Shown: positions 1 through 8,802 of the stretch, one piece after another
Layout of the letters: every line of letters begins with the position of its first letter
Position numbering within the stretch: position 1 is the stretch's first letter
Source: Streptomyces sp. ML-6
Lineage (GTDB): Bacteria; Actinomycetota; Actinomycetes; Streptomycetales; Streptomycetaceae
Length of the DNA: 64,000 nt
Direction: 5' to 3'
NCBI RefSeq assembly: GCF_030116705.1
Contig: NZ_JAOTIK010000001.1
Coordinates: 6,166,501-6,230,500, forward strand
Notes under the pieces: model-generated
Database searches by the model: none
Seen by the model: the letters and a program-made list of their open reading frames with translations, nothing else
Told to the model about the DNA's origin: nothing
Program-made: the position numbers and the translations under genes

Positions 1-280
1 CTGTTCCCGGGCGGATGCGGAGTTCCACTCCCTGCTCATCCAGGCGGCGGGCAACCGGATGCTCGAGCACCTCTCCGGCATCGTCGCTGCGGCGCTGCAG
101 GTCTCGGGCGGCCCGGTCACGGGCTGTGACCGCCCCACCGACGCCTCTCTCGGTCATCACACCCGGATCGTCGATGCCCTCGCGTCCGGCGACGCGGCAG
201 GTGCCGAAACGGCCATGCGCCAACTGCTCGTCATCCACCCCGAGGTGGAGCGGGTGGTGCCCGCGCCCCGCGAGCACTGA
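1..280 (+). CDS. whiH: 3' end of GntR/FadR-family regulator, probably WhiH
   Basis: The window opens inside a gene whose last 92 codons are read from base 2. The peptide has the helical pattern of an FCD ligand-binding domain: 'AEFHSLLIQAAGN' near its start and 'HHTRIVDALASGDAAGAETAMRQLL' spread over bases 151-230, with the His residues that usually form the metal/effector pocket. The DNA-binding half lies outside the window. In Streptomyces the GntR-family sporulation regulator gene whiH sits directly upstream of hrdB in the same orientation, and that is the basis for the symbol. WhiH acts in aerial hyphae to promote sporulation septation. The family call is firm. The symbol rests on synteny and not on a full-length comparison. 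Confidence 0.75.
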   Translation, partial: CSRADAEFHSLLIQAAGNRMLEHLSGIVAAALQVSGGPVTGCDRPTDASLGHHTRIVDALASGDAAGAETAMRQLLVIHPEVERVVPAPREH

Positions 281-604
281 GCGCGGTACGACCGGGGTGC
301 GAACCATGTGTCGCCGGGTCCGTCATGGTCCGGCGGCACAATTGTGGTGAGGAATGCACTCTTGGTCTCGTTCGTCGCAAATGAGGTGTGACTCGGGCCA
401 CGTGGATTGGGCGTAACACTCCTCGAAGCAGTGCGATGACTTAAGAGGTGAGCGCCACGGAAGGAATACAGCAGCCATTGAGTGCGCTGTGCAGTTCTGA
501 GGCCAAACCCCGCGCCGTCGGTACTTCCCAGCCCGGCGGTCGTCGGCTCCAGCCCTCACGGGGGCCGGGCCGGAAGCCGTTTCCATCGTTCCGAGAGGTT
601 GTTC
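281..604. promoter_or_regulatory. whiH-hrdB intergenic region with candidate SigR-type promoter
   Basis: This 324-base gap holds no convincing gene. A short inverted repeat (310-317 with 330-337, one G-T pair) could end the whiH transcript. At 351-355 is GGAAT followed 18 bases later by GTCG at 374, close to the SigR consensus GGAAT-N18-GTT. Streptomyces hrdB is known to have a SigR-dependent promoter, so this is a plausible candidate. TAACAC at 414-419 could be the -10 of a second, vegetative promoter, but no good -35 was seen. The ribosome-binding site GAGAGG (593-598) lies 6 bases before the hrdB GTG. Confidence 0.45.
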
Positions 605-2155
<1,551 letters not shown>

Positions 2156-2169
2156 TAGCAGGAGCGTGC

Positions 2170-2202
2170 GAGGGCCCGGAACCCCCTGGGTTCCGGGCCC
2201 TC
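2170..2202 (+). terminator. hrdB terminator hairpin
   Basis: Perfect 15-bp stem (2170-2184 with 2188-2202) around a 3-base loop, 15 bases after the hrdB stop codon. No T-run follows, as is common for actinobacterial terminators. Confidence 0.85.
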
Positions 2203-2280
2203 GGCCTATCAATGGGTGCGTCGGACGAGTGGTGGGACGACTCTGGGTGGGAACGGTTCGACACAGAGTCAGGAGTACGC

Positions 2281-3111
2281 ATGTCCCGTATCGCCTTCCG
2301 TGCCCTGACCGGGGCGTTCGCCCTGGTTGCCGCCGCAGCCGCGATACCTCTCGCGTCCCCTGCCCGGGCGGCCGAGGACGGCATAGTCGTCGGTGGTCAG
2401 CCCGCGCACGTCAAGGACAGTCCCTGGGTGGTGGCGCTGTCCAGCCGCGACCGGTTCGGAGAGGCTCGTGCCGGACAGTTCTGCGGCGGTGTCGTGGTGG
2501 CCCCGAAGAAGGTGCTGACCGCCGCGCACTGCTTGAGCCGTGAGGCGCTCGGCGTCGAGGTTGGCGCGGTGCGGGACCTGCGGGTCATCGCGGGCCGCGA
2601 CACCCTGCGCGAGGCCGGGGGGCAGGAGATCCCGGTGCGGTCGACGTGGATCAATCCCGCGTTCGACCCCGCCACGAACGCGGGGGACCTGGCGGTACTC
2701 GCACTGGCCGACGCGCTGCCGGAGAAGAGCGCGATCCAGATGGCCGGGTCGGGGGACGCGGCGTACGCGCCGGGCACCGGGGCCGTCGTCTACGGGTGGG
2801 GTGACATGAGCGGCAACGGCGACTACGCCTCGTCGCTCCGCTCTGCGAAAGTGAGCGTCCTGCCGGACAGCGCGTGCGCGCAGGTGTACCAGGGCGGCAG
2901 GAACGGCACGTACGACCCCTCAGCGATGCTCTGTGCGGGCGAACTGCTGGGCGGGTATGACGCGTGCCAGGGAGACAGCGGAGGGCCTCTGGTGGCCCGT
3001 GGAAGGCTTATCGGACTGGTGTCCTGGGGGAACGGCTGCGCGAGGGCAGGAAATCCCGGCGTGTACACGCGGATCTCCGCAGCGATCGGCTGGATGCCGG
3101 AAGGGGGCTGA
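2281..3111 (+). CDS. Secreted trypsin-like serine protease (S1 family)
   Basis: A 276-residue extracellular protease precursor. ATG at 2281 is preceded by AGGAG at 2271-2275; an in-frame start at 2212 would put charged residues before the signal peptide. The N-terminus is a Sec signal (MSRIAFR, hydrophobic 9-24, likely cleavage after A-R-A near residue 30). The mature part begins with IVVGGQ, a one-residue variant of the usual IVGG. The catalytic triad is His83 (LTAAHC), Asp137 (NAGDLAVL) and Ser233 (GDSGGPL). Asp227, six residues before the serine, predicts cleavage after Arg/Lys. Cysteines near the His, at the active-site loop and at GNGC fit S1 disulfides. It is monocistronic between two terminators. 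Substrate unknown. Confidence 0.93.
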   Translation: MSRIAFRALTGAFALVAAAAAIPLASPARAAEDGIVVGGQPAHVKDSPWVVALSSRDRFGEARAGQFCGGVVVAPKKVLTAAHCLSREALGVEVGAVRDLRVIAGRDTLREAGGQEIPVRSTWINPAFDPATNAGDLAVLALADALPEKSAIQMAGSGDAAYAPGTGAVVYGWGDMSGNGDYASSLRSAKVSVLPDSACAQVYQGGRNGTYDPSAMLCAGELLGGYDACQGDSGGPLVARGRLIGLVSWGNGCARAGNPGVYTRISAAIGWMPEGG

Positions 3112-3136
3112 GCGGTCGGGGTACGGGCGTACGAGA

Positions 3137-3168
3137 ACGGGCGGCTCCCCACATGGGGAGCCGCCCGT
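3137..3168. terminator. Bidirectional terminator between protease gene and zinc-ribbon gene
   Basis: Perfect 14-bp inverted repeat (3137-3150 with 3155-3168) with an ACAT loop, lying between two convergent genes and able to serve both. Confidence 0.85.
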
Positions 3169-3213
3169 CGGCAGGTCCGGGACCTGGCCCGAGCTCGTCG
3201 TGAATGCGAGGTG

Positions 3214-3444
3214 TCAGTGTTCCTCTTCGGTGGCTTGGGCCTGTACGGCCGTGAGCCGGTCCGTCTCATCCTGTATTTCCGCGGCGATCTTCTTGAGTTC
3301 CGGCTCGAACTTGCGACCGTGGTGGGCGCAGAAGAGCAGTTCACCGCCGCTGATCAGGACGACGCGCAGATATGCCTGGGCGCCGCAACGGTCACAGCGG
3401 TCTGCTGCGGTCAGCGGGCTCGCGGGGGTCAGAACAGTAGTCAC
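3214..3444 (-). CDS. Small zinc-ribbon-like protein, DUF7455 type
   Basis: A 76-residue cytoplasmic protein starting at GTG (bases 3444-3442), with AGAGG just upstream on the minus strand. It has a CDRCGAQAY knuckle near residue 17 and 'LLFCAHHGRKF' near 36; together these give a likely C-X2-C...C-X-H zinc site. The C-terminal third is acidic and helical (about 45-76). I recognise it as the small actinobacterial family found beside hrdB, but its function is not known. It is transcribed towards the protease gene and has its own start region. Confidence 0.85.
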   Translation of the reverse strand: MTTVLTPASPLTAADRCDRCGAQAYLRVVLISGGELLFCAHHGRKFEPELKKIAAEIQDETDRLTAVQAQATEEEH

Positions 3445-3878
3445 GTCGCCTCTTCTCTAGCTCGACGAGCTGTCGTACCAGGGTCAACATCCAACCAGGC
3501 CGAAAACGTTCCCGCTCGTGGCTTTTCTTCGAAACTTCTTCTCGAGATGGCTGTCTATTGACGATTGGCGGCGAATGTGCCGTATTGCGTAGCGCTACGG
3601 TTTCGCGTTGCTTGTCTTGGTGGATCCTCCCGGCTGGCTTGCCGGTTCGTTCATGAGGACGTGCCCGGAGCCTAAATGGTTCATGCCTGGAAGGGAACGT
3701 GACGTGCGCGTCACTCCCACGGGTGACCGAACGTATGTGCGAGGATGGATTGATGTGAGGGTTGTCGGAGGGTGGCGTTACAACCGCTCTACCAGGCCTC
3801 GGTACGCTCTCAGCGGCTACCGAAGCCGAGCCCGATACCCACTGGGCCCCAAATGAAATTCAGCGAGGAGCGAACCGC
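3445..3878. other. Upstream region between the zinc-ribbon gene and parE
   Basis: A 434-base gap between divergent genes. No supported ORF. It contains a perfect 12-base palindrome (CGTAGCGCTACG, 3588-3599) and an inverted repeat GTGACG-N4-CGTCAC (3699-3714) about 165 bases before parE. GAGGAG at 3865-3870 is the parE ribosome-binding site. No confident promoter hexamers were assigned. Confidence 0.5.
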
Positions 3879-5999
3879 GTGACCGCCGATACGTCCGTGC
3901 CGTCCACTGCGCTGCTGACCGGAGCAGACCGAGACGGTTCCAACTACACCGCGCGGCATCTGCTCGTACTCGAGGGGCTCGAAGCGGTTCGCAAGCGCCC
4001 CGGCATGTACATCGGGTCCACCGACAGCCGCGGTCTCATGCACTGCCTCTGGGAGATCATCGACAACTCCGTCGACGAGGCCCTGGGTGGCTTCTGCGAC
4101 CACATCGAGGTCATCCTCCACGACGACAACTCCGTAGAGGTCCGGGACAACGGGCGGGGCATCCCCGTCGATGTCGAGCCCAAGACCGGTCTGTCCGGTG
4201 TCGAGGTCGTGATGACCAAGCTCCACGCCGGCGGAAAGTTCGGCGGCGGCTCGTACGCCGCGTCGGGCGGTCTGCACGGCGTCGGCGCCTCCGTGGTGAA
4301 CGCACTCTCCGCCCGGCTCGACGTGGAGGTCGACCGCAACAGCGCGACCCACTCGATCAGCTTCCGTCGCGGGGTTCCGGGAATCTTCACCGAGCAGGGG
4401 CCGGACAGCCCGTTCGATCCGGCCAACGGCCTGCGCAAGGGCAAGCGGGTGCCGAAGACGCGCACCGGCACCCGGGTTCGCTACTGGGCGGACCGGCAGA
4501 TCTTCCTCAAGGACGCCAAGCTCAGCCTGGAGACGCTCCACCAGCGGGCGCGGCAGACGGCCTTCCTCGTCCCCGGCCTCACGATCGTCGTCCGCGACGA
4601 ACGGGGTCTCGACGGGGCGGGCAAGACCGAGGAGACCTTCCATTTCGACGGCGGCATCAGCGAATTCTGCGAGTACCTCGCACAGGACAAGGCCGTCTGC
4701 GACGTCCTGCGCCTGAGCGGGCAGGGCACGTTCAAGGAGACCGTGCCGGTGCTGGACGAGCGCGGCCACATGACGGCGACCGAGGTCACCCGGGAACTCG
4801 CGGTGGACATCGCCCTGCGTTGGGGCACCGGCTACGACACCACCCTCAAGTCCTTCGTCAACATCATTGCCACCCCCAAGGGCGGCACGCACGTGACCGG
4901 ATTCGAACGCTCCGTGACCAAGACGGTCAACGAGGTGCTTCGCTCCGCCAAGCTGCTCCGCGTGGCCGAGGACGACATCGTCAAGGACGACGCACTGGAG
5001 GGGCTGACCGCGGTCGTCACCGTGCGCCTGGCGGAGCCGCAGTTCGAGGGCCAGACCAAGGAGGTGCTCGGCACCTCGGCAGCGAACCGGATCGTCGCCA
5101 ACGTCGTGGCGAAGGAACTCAAGGCGTTCCTGACCTCGACGAAACGCGATGCGAAGGCCCAGGCCAGGGCGGTCCTGGACAAGGCCGTGGCTGCTGCCCG
5201 GACCCGCATTGCGGCCCGTCAGCACAAGGACGCGCAGCGTCGTAAGACGGCGCTGGAGTCCTCCTCGCTGCCGGCGAAGCTCGCCGACTGCCGCAGCGAC
5301 GACGTCGACCGCAGCGAGCTGTTCATCGTCGAGGGGGACTCCGCGCTCGGCACGGCCAAGCTCGCCCGGAACAGTGAGTTCCAGGCGCTGCTGCCGATCC
5401 GGGGCAAGATCCTCAATGTCCAGAAGGCATCCGTCTCGGACATGCTGAAGAACGCCGAGTGCGGTGCGATCATCCAGGTCATAGGAGCAGGGTCCGGCCG
5501 GACCTTCGACATCGACGCCGCGCGCTACGGGAAGATCGTCCTGCTGGTGGACGCCGATGTCGATGGCGCGCACATCCGCATCCTGCTGCTGACGCTCTTC
5601 CAGCGGTACATGCGGCCGATGGTCGAGGCCGGCCGGGTCTTCGCCGCCGTGCCCCCGCTCCACCGCATCGAGCTGGTCCAGCCGAAGAAGGGCCAGGACA
5701 AGTACATCTACACGTACTCCGACAACGAGCTGCGTCAGCGGCTGCTGGAGCTCCAGCGGAAGAACATCCGGTACAAGGACTCGATCCAGCGGTACAAGGG
5801 CCTGGGCGAGATGGACGCGGATCAGCTGGCGGAGACCACGATGGACCCGCGTCACCGTACCCTGCGGCGGATCAACATCGGCGATCTGGAGTCGGCCGAG
5901 CAGGTCTTCGACCTGCTGATGGGCAACGAGGTGGCTCCGCGCAAGGAGTTCATCACCAGCTCTGCCGCCACCCTGGACCGCTCACGCATCGACGTCTGA
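3879..5999 (+). CDS. parE: DNA topoisomerase IV subunit B (ParE)
   Basis: ATPase subunit of topoisomerase IV, which with ParC decatenates daughter chromosomes. The 706-residue start is GTG 3879, eight bases after GAGGAG; longer in-frame starts lack such a site. The GHKL ATPase domain shows 'EIIDNSVDEALGG', 'DNGRGIPV' and 'GLHGVGASVVNALS'. A transducer domain follows, and then a TOPRIM domain with 'VEGDSALG' and 'DADVDGAHIRILLLT', whose acidic residues hold Mg2+. The partner gene parC lies 9 kb downstream on the other strand, an arrangement also found in S. coelicolor. The last 23 bases, including the stop codon, are duplicated just downstream. Confidence 0.96.
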   Translation: MTADTSVPSTALLTGADRDGSNYTARHLLVLEGLEAVRKRPGMYIGSTDSRGLMHCLWEIIDNSVDEALGGFCDHIEVILHDDNSVEVRDNGRGIPVDVEPKTGLSGVEVVMTKLHAGGKFGGGSYAASGGLHGVGASVVNALSARLDVEVDRNSATHSISFRRGVPGIFTEQGPDSPFDPANGLRKGKRVPKTRTGTRVRYWADRQIFLKDAKLSLETLHQRARQTAFLVPGLTIVVRDERGLDGAGKTEETFHFDGGISEFCEYLAQDKAVCDVLRLSGQGTFKETVPVLDERGHMTATEVTRELAVDIALRWGTGYDTTLKSFVNIIATPKGGTHVTGFERSVTKTVNEVLRSAKLLRVAEDDIVKDDALEGLTAVVTVRLAEPQFEGQTKEVLGTSAANRIVANVVAKELKAFLTSTKRDAKAQARAVLDKAVAAARTRIAARQHKDAQRRKTALESSSLPAKLADCRSDDVDRSELFIVEGDSALGTAKLARNSEFQALLPIRGKILNVQKASVSDMLKNAECGAIIQVIGAGSGRTFDIDAARYGKIVLLVDADVDGAHIRILLLTLFQRYMRPMVEAGRVFAAVPPLHRIELVQPKKGQDKYIYTYSDNELRQRLLELQRKNIRYKDSIQRYKGLGEMDADQLAETTMDPRHRTLRRINIGDLESAEQVFDLLMGNEVAPRKEFITSSAATLDRSRIDV

Positions 6000-6025
6000 G
6001 CGCTTCACGCATCGATGTCTGAGCG
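5983..6025. repeat. 23-bp tandem duplication spanning the parE stop codon
   Basis: Twenty bases at 5983-6002 recur at 6006-6025 with one C/T change, a 23-base period. The copy carries a second SRIDV-stop in another frame. Confidence 0.8.
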
Positions 6026-6027
6026 TC

Positions 6028-6055
6028 GCCGTCTCCACCCGTGGGTGGAGACGGC
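6028..6055 (+). terminator. parE terminator hairpin
   Basis: Perfect 13-bp stem, 6028-6040 with 6043-6055, 28 bases after the parE stop. Confidence 0.75.
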
Positions 6056-6150
6056 AACTCCACCCACGATCCACCCCTGAGCCGATTCCCCGGCCCGGCC
6101 GTTTCCGTAGCGTCGAAGGCGTTCAACCTTTCCGCGAATCGGAGGCAGCC

Positions 6151-6393
6151 ATGTCGGAGATCGTCGATGTCCTGGTGATCGGTGCGGTCGCCGTCGCCGT
6201 AGTGGCCCGTCAGCCCCGGGCGCAGAAGATCACGGGCGACCGGCGTCGGTGGAGCCTGCCGAGAGTCCTCCTCGCGGTGGTGCCTGGGGCGCGCGGGGAT
6301 GTGCTGTCGCGGCGGGGCGGGCGGATGGGTCCGGCATACGCAGTCCTCGCCGTCGGGGCGACATCGCAGCCGGCAGGGAAGGACCGAGGGTGA
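6151..6393 (+). pseudogene. Shortened DUF1453/CcdC-like membrane ORF upstream of the sensor kinase
   Basis: An 80-codon ORF with a good start (ATG 6151 after CGGAGGCAGCC). Its first 35 residues, MSEIVDVLVIGAVAVAVVAR then QPRAQKITGDRRRW, resemble the N-terminus of DUF1453 (CcdC-like) membrane proteins that often precede this kind of sensor kinase in Streptomyces. Those proteins are roughly twice as long with several membrane helices. Here only one helix remains and the rest is Arg/Gly-rich without recognisable similarity. The stop codon overlaps the kinase start (TGATG at 6391-6395), so translation of the stub could still feed the kinase gene. I infer an internal deletion or frameshift. The alternative is a genuine short leader peptide. 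Confidence 0.45.
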
Positions 6394-7553
6394 TGCGCGC
6401 TACCTGGACGAGCTGGCCCTCCCGCGAGGCGCTCTCGGAGGCGAACCGCACCCGTCCGCGGAAGGTGATCACCTGGTCGGTCCGGGGGGTGCTGATCGCC
6501 GCCATGCTGTGGGGGACGTTCGGCGGCGGGCGCTTCGGCCCCTGGGCGATCGCGGCCGGAATGGTGGGAGTGCTGGGCTGCGCGGTCGTCGCGTGGGCCT
6601 TCTTCCGGACCAGCCTGAAACACCGGCTCTGGCCGTCACTCGGTCTGATGACATTGCTGCTGTTGGCGGCCTTCGGCGCGCGTGAGGCCGACGCTGTTCT
6701 GCTGGCGACGCTCCTGTGGTGCGGTTGTGCGGTCACCGCGCTGGAGCGGCTGCCTCTCGCGGCGGCCCTTCCCGTGACGGCCCTCACCCTCGGCGTGTAC
6801 GCCGTCGTCAACACCGACGGCTGGTTCTCCACGGCCACGACCACCGTCGGCCTTTCGCTGGCCGGTTATGTGCTCAGGCTGGACGCCGAGGCCCGCGGCA
6901 ACGCCCAGAGACTGCTCATGCAGGAGCGGGCGGCCCGCGCGGCGGAAGCCGAGACGGCGGCCCTGGGGGAGCGGGCCAGGATCGCCAGGGAGATCCACGA
7001 CGTGCTCGCCCACAGCCTCTCGGCGCAGCTGGTACACCTGGAGGCGGCGCGGCTGCTGATCGAGCGGGAACCCGGGGGGGAGTTCCGGGACGGGGTGCTG
7101 GAGCGGGTGGTGGCGGCGCGTTCCATGGCACGTGAGGGACTCGCGGAGACCCGGCAGGCGCTCTCCGCGCTCAGGGGAGAGGTGTCTCCGGTGGAGGACT
7201 TCCTGAGACAACTGGTGGCCGCCGAGCCCGCGGAGGTCAGCGTGGAAGGGGAGCATCGGGTGCTGACGGCCGAGGCGTCGCAGACGGTCCGGCGAGTGGC
7301 GCAGGAGGCCCTGACCAATGTGCGCAAACACGCACCGGGGGCCAGGGTGCTCGTCCGGCTGGAGTACCTGCCGGACGAAGTCTCCCTGGAGGTCAGGGAC
7401 TCGGGCGGGAGCGTTCCCGGGAACGAACTCGCGGGCAGCGGCTCCGGATACGGTCTGCTGGGGATGAGGGAGCGGGCCGAGCTGATGGGCGGGACGCTGG
7501 AGGCGGGCCCCGCCGAGGAGGGATTCGTGGTGAGTCTGCGGGTGCCCGTGTGA
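6393..7553 (+). CDS. Two-component sensor histidine kinase, NarL/HisKA_3 type
   Basis: Membrane sensor kinase of 386 residues. ATG 6393 overlaps the previous stop and follows AGGGAAGGA (6376-6384). About four to five hydrophobic helices occupy residues 28-160 with no large extracytoplasmic domain, so the signal is probably sensed in or near the membrane. The HisKA_3 dimerisation helix has the phosphorylated His202 in 'ARIAREIHDVLAHSLSAQ'. The HATPase_c domain shows 'QEALTNVRKHAPGA', 'DSGGS' and 'GSGYGLLGMRERAELMGG'. It overlaps the response regulator by 4 bases, so the pair is co-translated. The signal is unknown; the neighbouring downstream genes encode a DUF485/symporter pair. Confidence 0.92.
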   Translation: MRATWTSWPSREALSEANRTRPRKVITWSVRGVLIAAMLWGTFGGGRFGPWAIAAGMVGVLGCAVVAWAFFRTSLKHRLWPSLGLMTLLLLAAFGAREADAVLLATLLWCGCAVTALERLPLAAALPVTALTLGVYAVVNTDGWFSTATTTVGLSLAGYVLRLDAEARGNAQRLLMQERAARAAEAETAALGERARIAREIHDVLAHSLSAQLVHLEAARLLIEREPGGEFRDGVLERVVAARSMAREGLAETRQALSALRGEVSPVEDFLRQLVAAEPAEVSVEGEHRVLTAEASQTVRRVAQEALTNVRKHAPGARVLVRLEYLPDEVSLEVRDSGGSVPGNELAGSGSGYGLLGMRERAELMGGTLEAGPAEEGFVVSLRVPV

Positions 7554-8227
7554 ACGCGCGGGTCGTGGTCGCCGACGACCAGTCGGTGGTGCGCGAAGGA
7601 ATCGTGATGCTGCTGGGGCTGCTGCCCGGCATCGAGGTGGTCGGATCGGCGAAGGACGGCGACGAGGCCGTCGCGCTCGTGGCCGAACTGGCCCCCGACG
7701 TGGTCCTGATGGACCTGCGGATGCCCCGGTGCGACGGGGTCGAGGCGACGAGACGGATCCGCAAGGACCATCCCGGTACCCAGGTGGTGGTGCTCACGAC
7801 GTTCGCGGACGACGACTCGCTCTTCCCCGCGCTGCGGGCGGGGGCCCGCGGCTACCTCACCAAGGACGCCGGGGGCGACGAGATCGTGCGGGCCGTCCAG
7901 GCCGTGCTGTCGGGCGAGGCCGGGCTCTCCCCGAGAGTGCAGCGCCGTCTGCTGGAGCGGGTCACCACGAGTCCCCTGTTGCCGGCCCTGTCATCCGAGC
8001 CGGAGTTGCCCGACGGCCTGACGCCGCGTGAGCTGGAGGTGCTGATCCTGATCGCGGAGGGGCTGTCCAATACGGAGATCGCCCGGCAGCTGCACATTTC
8101 GCAGGCCACCGTGAAAAGCCACATCAACAACCTCTTCGCCAAGGCCGGGGTACGCGACCGGGCCCAGGCCGTTCGCTACGCGTACGTTCGGGGCCTCGCA
8201 CAGCCGCCCGGATCGGTCTTCACCTGA
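7550..8227 (+). CDS. NarL/FixJ-family response regulator
   Basis: Partner of the preceding kinase, 225 residues. The GTG start at 7550 overlaps the kinase stop (GTGTGA). The receiver domain has the acidic pair DD at 9-10, phosphoacceptor Asp55 (VVLMDLRMP), the switch Thr (VVLTTFADD) and Lys in 'LTKDAGG'. The LuxR-type helix-turn-helix lies at about 155-215 (LTPRELEVLILIAEGLSNTE ... TVKSHINNLFAK). It is expected to act as a dimeric transcription factor. The terminator hairpin begins inside the last codons. Confidence 0.93.
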   Translation: MNARVVVADDQSVVREGIVMLLGLLPGIEVVGSAKDGDEAVALVAELAPDVVLMDLRMPRCDGVEATRRIRKDHPGTQVVVLTTFADDDSLFPALRAGARGYLTKDAGGDEIVRAVQAVLSGEAGLSPRVQRRLLERVTTSPLLPALSSEPELPDGLTPRELEVLILIAEGLSNTEIARQLHISQATVKSHINNLFAKAGVRDRAQAVRYAYVRGLAQPPGSVFT

Positions 8228-8241
8228 AGAGGTGAAGACCG
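8214..8241 (+). terminator. Terminator overlapping the response-regulator stop codon
   Basis: Perfect 12-bp stem (8214-8225, 8230-8241) with a GAAG loop; the TGA stop (8225-8227) sits at the stem-loop boundary. Confidence 0.85.
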
Positions 8242-8325
8242 GCGAATGGCCCACCCGGGGTCTTCCTGATCTGCCCATTCTTGGGTACACGGCCGAAGTG
8301 GTCCGTGGACAAGGGGAGTTGTTCC

Positions 8326-8802
8326 GTGGAGAAGGAAGCAGGGCGTGAGGCCGCAGCGATGCGCCTCGACGACCCGTGGCACGACGAGTCGGCCTCCGGG
8401 TCGGGCGGGCCGGGAGACACGGGGAGCTTCGTCCCCGCCGGGCGGTCCGCGCCCGCGGAGCCGCAGCGCGGTTACCGCGCGGCCGACATCTACCTGGAGG
8501 TGCAGCGCAGCGGGGCCTTCCAGGAGGTGCGCCGCAGGTACCGGCGTTTCGTCATCCCCGCCACCCTCGCCTTCCTCGTCTGGTACTTGGTCTATGTCGT
8601 CGCCGCGATCACCGCTCCCGGGCTGATGGCCAGACCGGTGGCCGGAGCGGTCAACGTCGCGATGGTCGCGGGGATCGGGCAGTTCCTCACGACCTTCCTG
8701 CTCACCGGGGTGTATGCGCGGCACGCGCGCCTGCGCCGGGACCGGGCCGCGCTCGAACTGCGGTGGGAGACCCAGGAGATGACACGGGGAGTCGAGCGTT
8801 GA
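8326..8802 (+). CDS. DUF485 small membrane protein of the symporter operon
   Basis: A 158-residue protein. GTG 8326 is chosen because AAGGGGAG lies 7 bases before it; a TTG at 8281 is in frame but lacks a ribosome-binding site. Residues 1-55 are a low-complexity, Gly/Pro-rich cytoplasmic tail. The DUF485 core follows: 'DIYLEVQRSGAFQEVRRRYR', then two membrane helices (about 68-92 and 104-128) and a charged tail. DUF485 proteins are almost always encoded next to acetate/solute:sodium symporters, and here the symporter start overlaps this stop by 4 bases, so they are probably made in step. Its biochemical role is not established. Confidence 0.9.
   Translation: MEKEAGREAAAMRLDDPWHDESASGSGGPGDTGSFVPAGRSAPAEPQRGYRAADIYLEVQRSGAFQEVRRRYRRFVIPATLAFLVWYLVYVVAAITAPGLMARPVAGAVNVAMVAGIGQFLTTFLLTGVYARHARLRRDRAALELRWETQEMTRGVER

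Noticed and set aside
3810..5855. Long minus-strand ORF opposite parE
   Set aside because: Shadow of a well-supported parE gene; low-complexity product.
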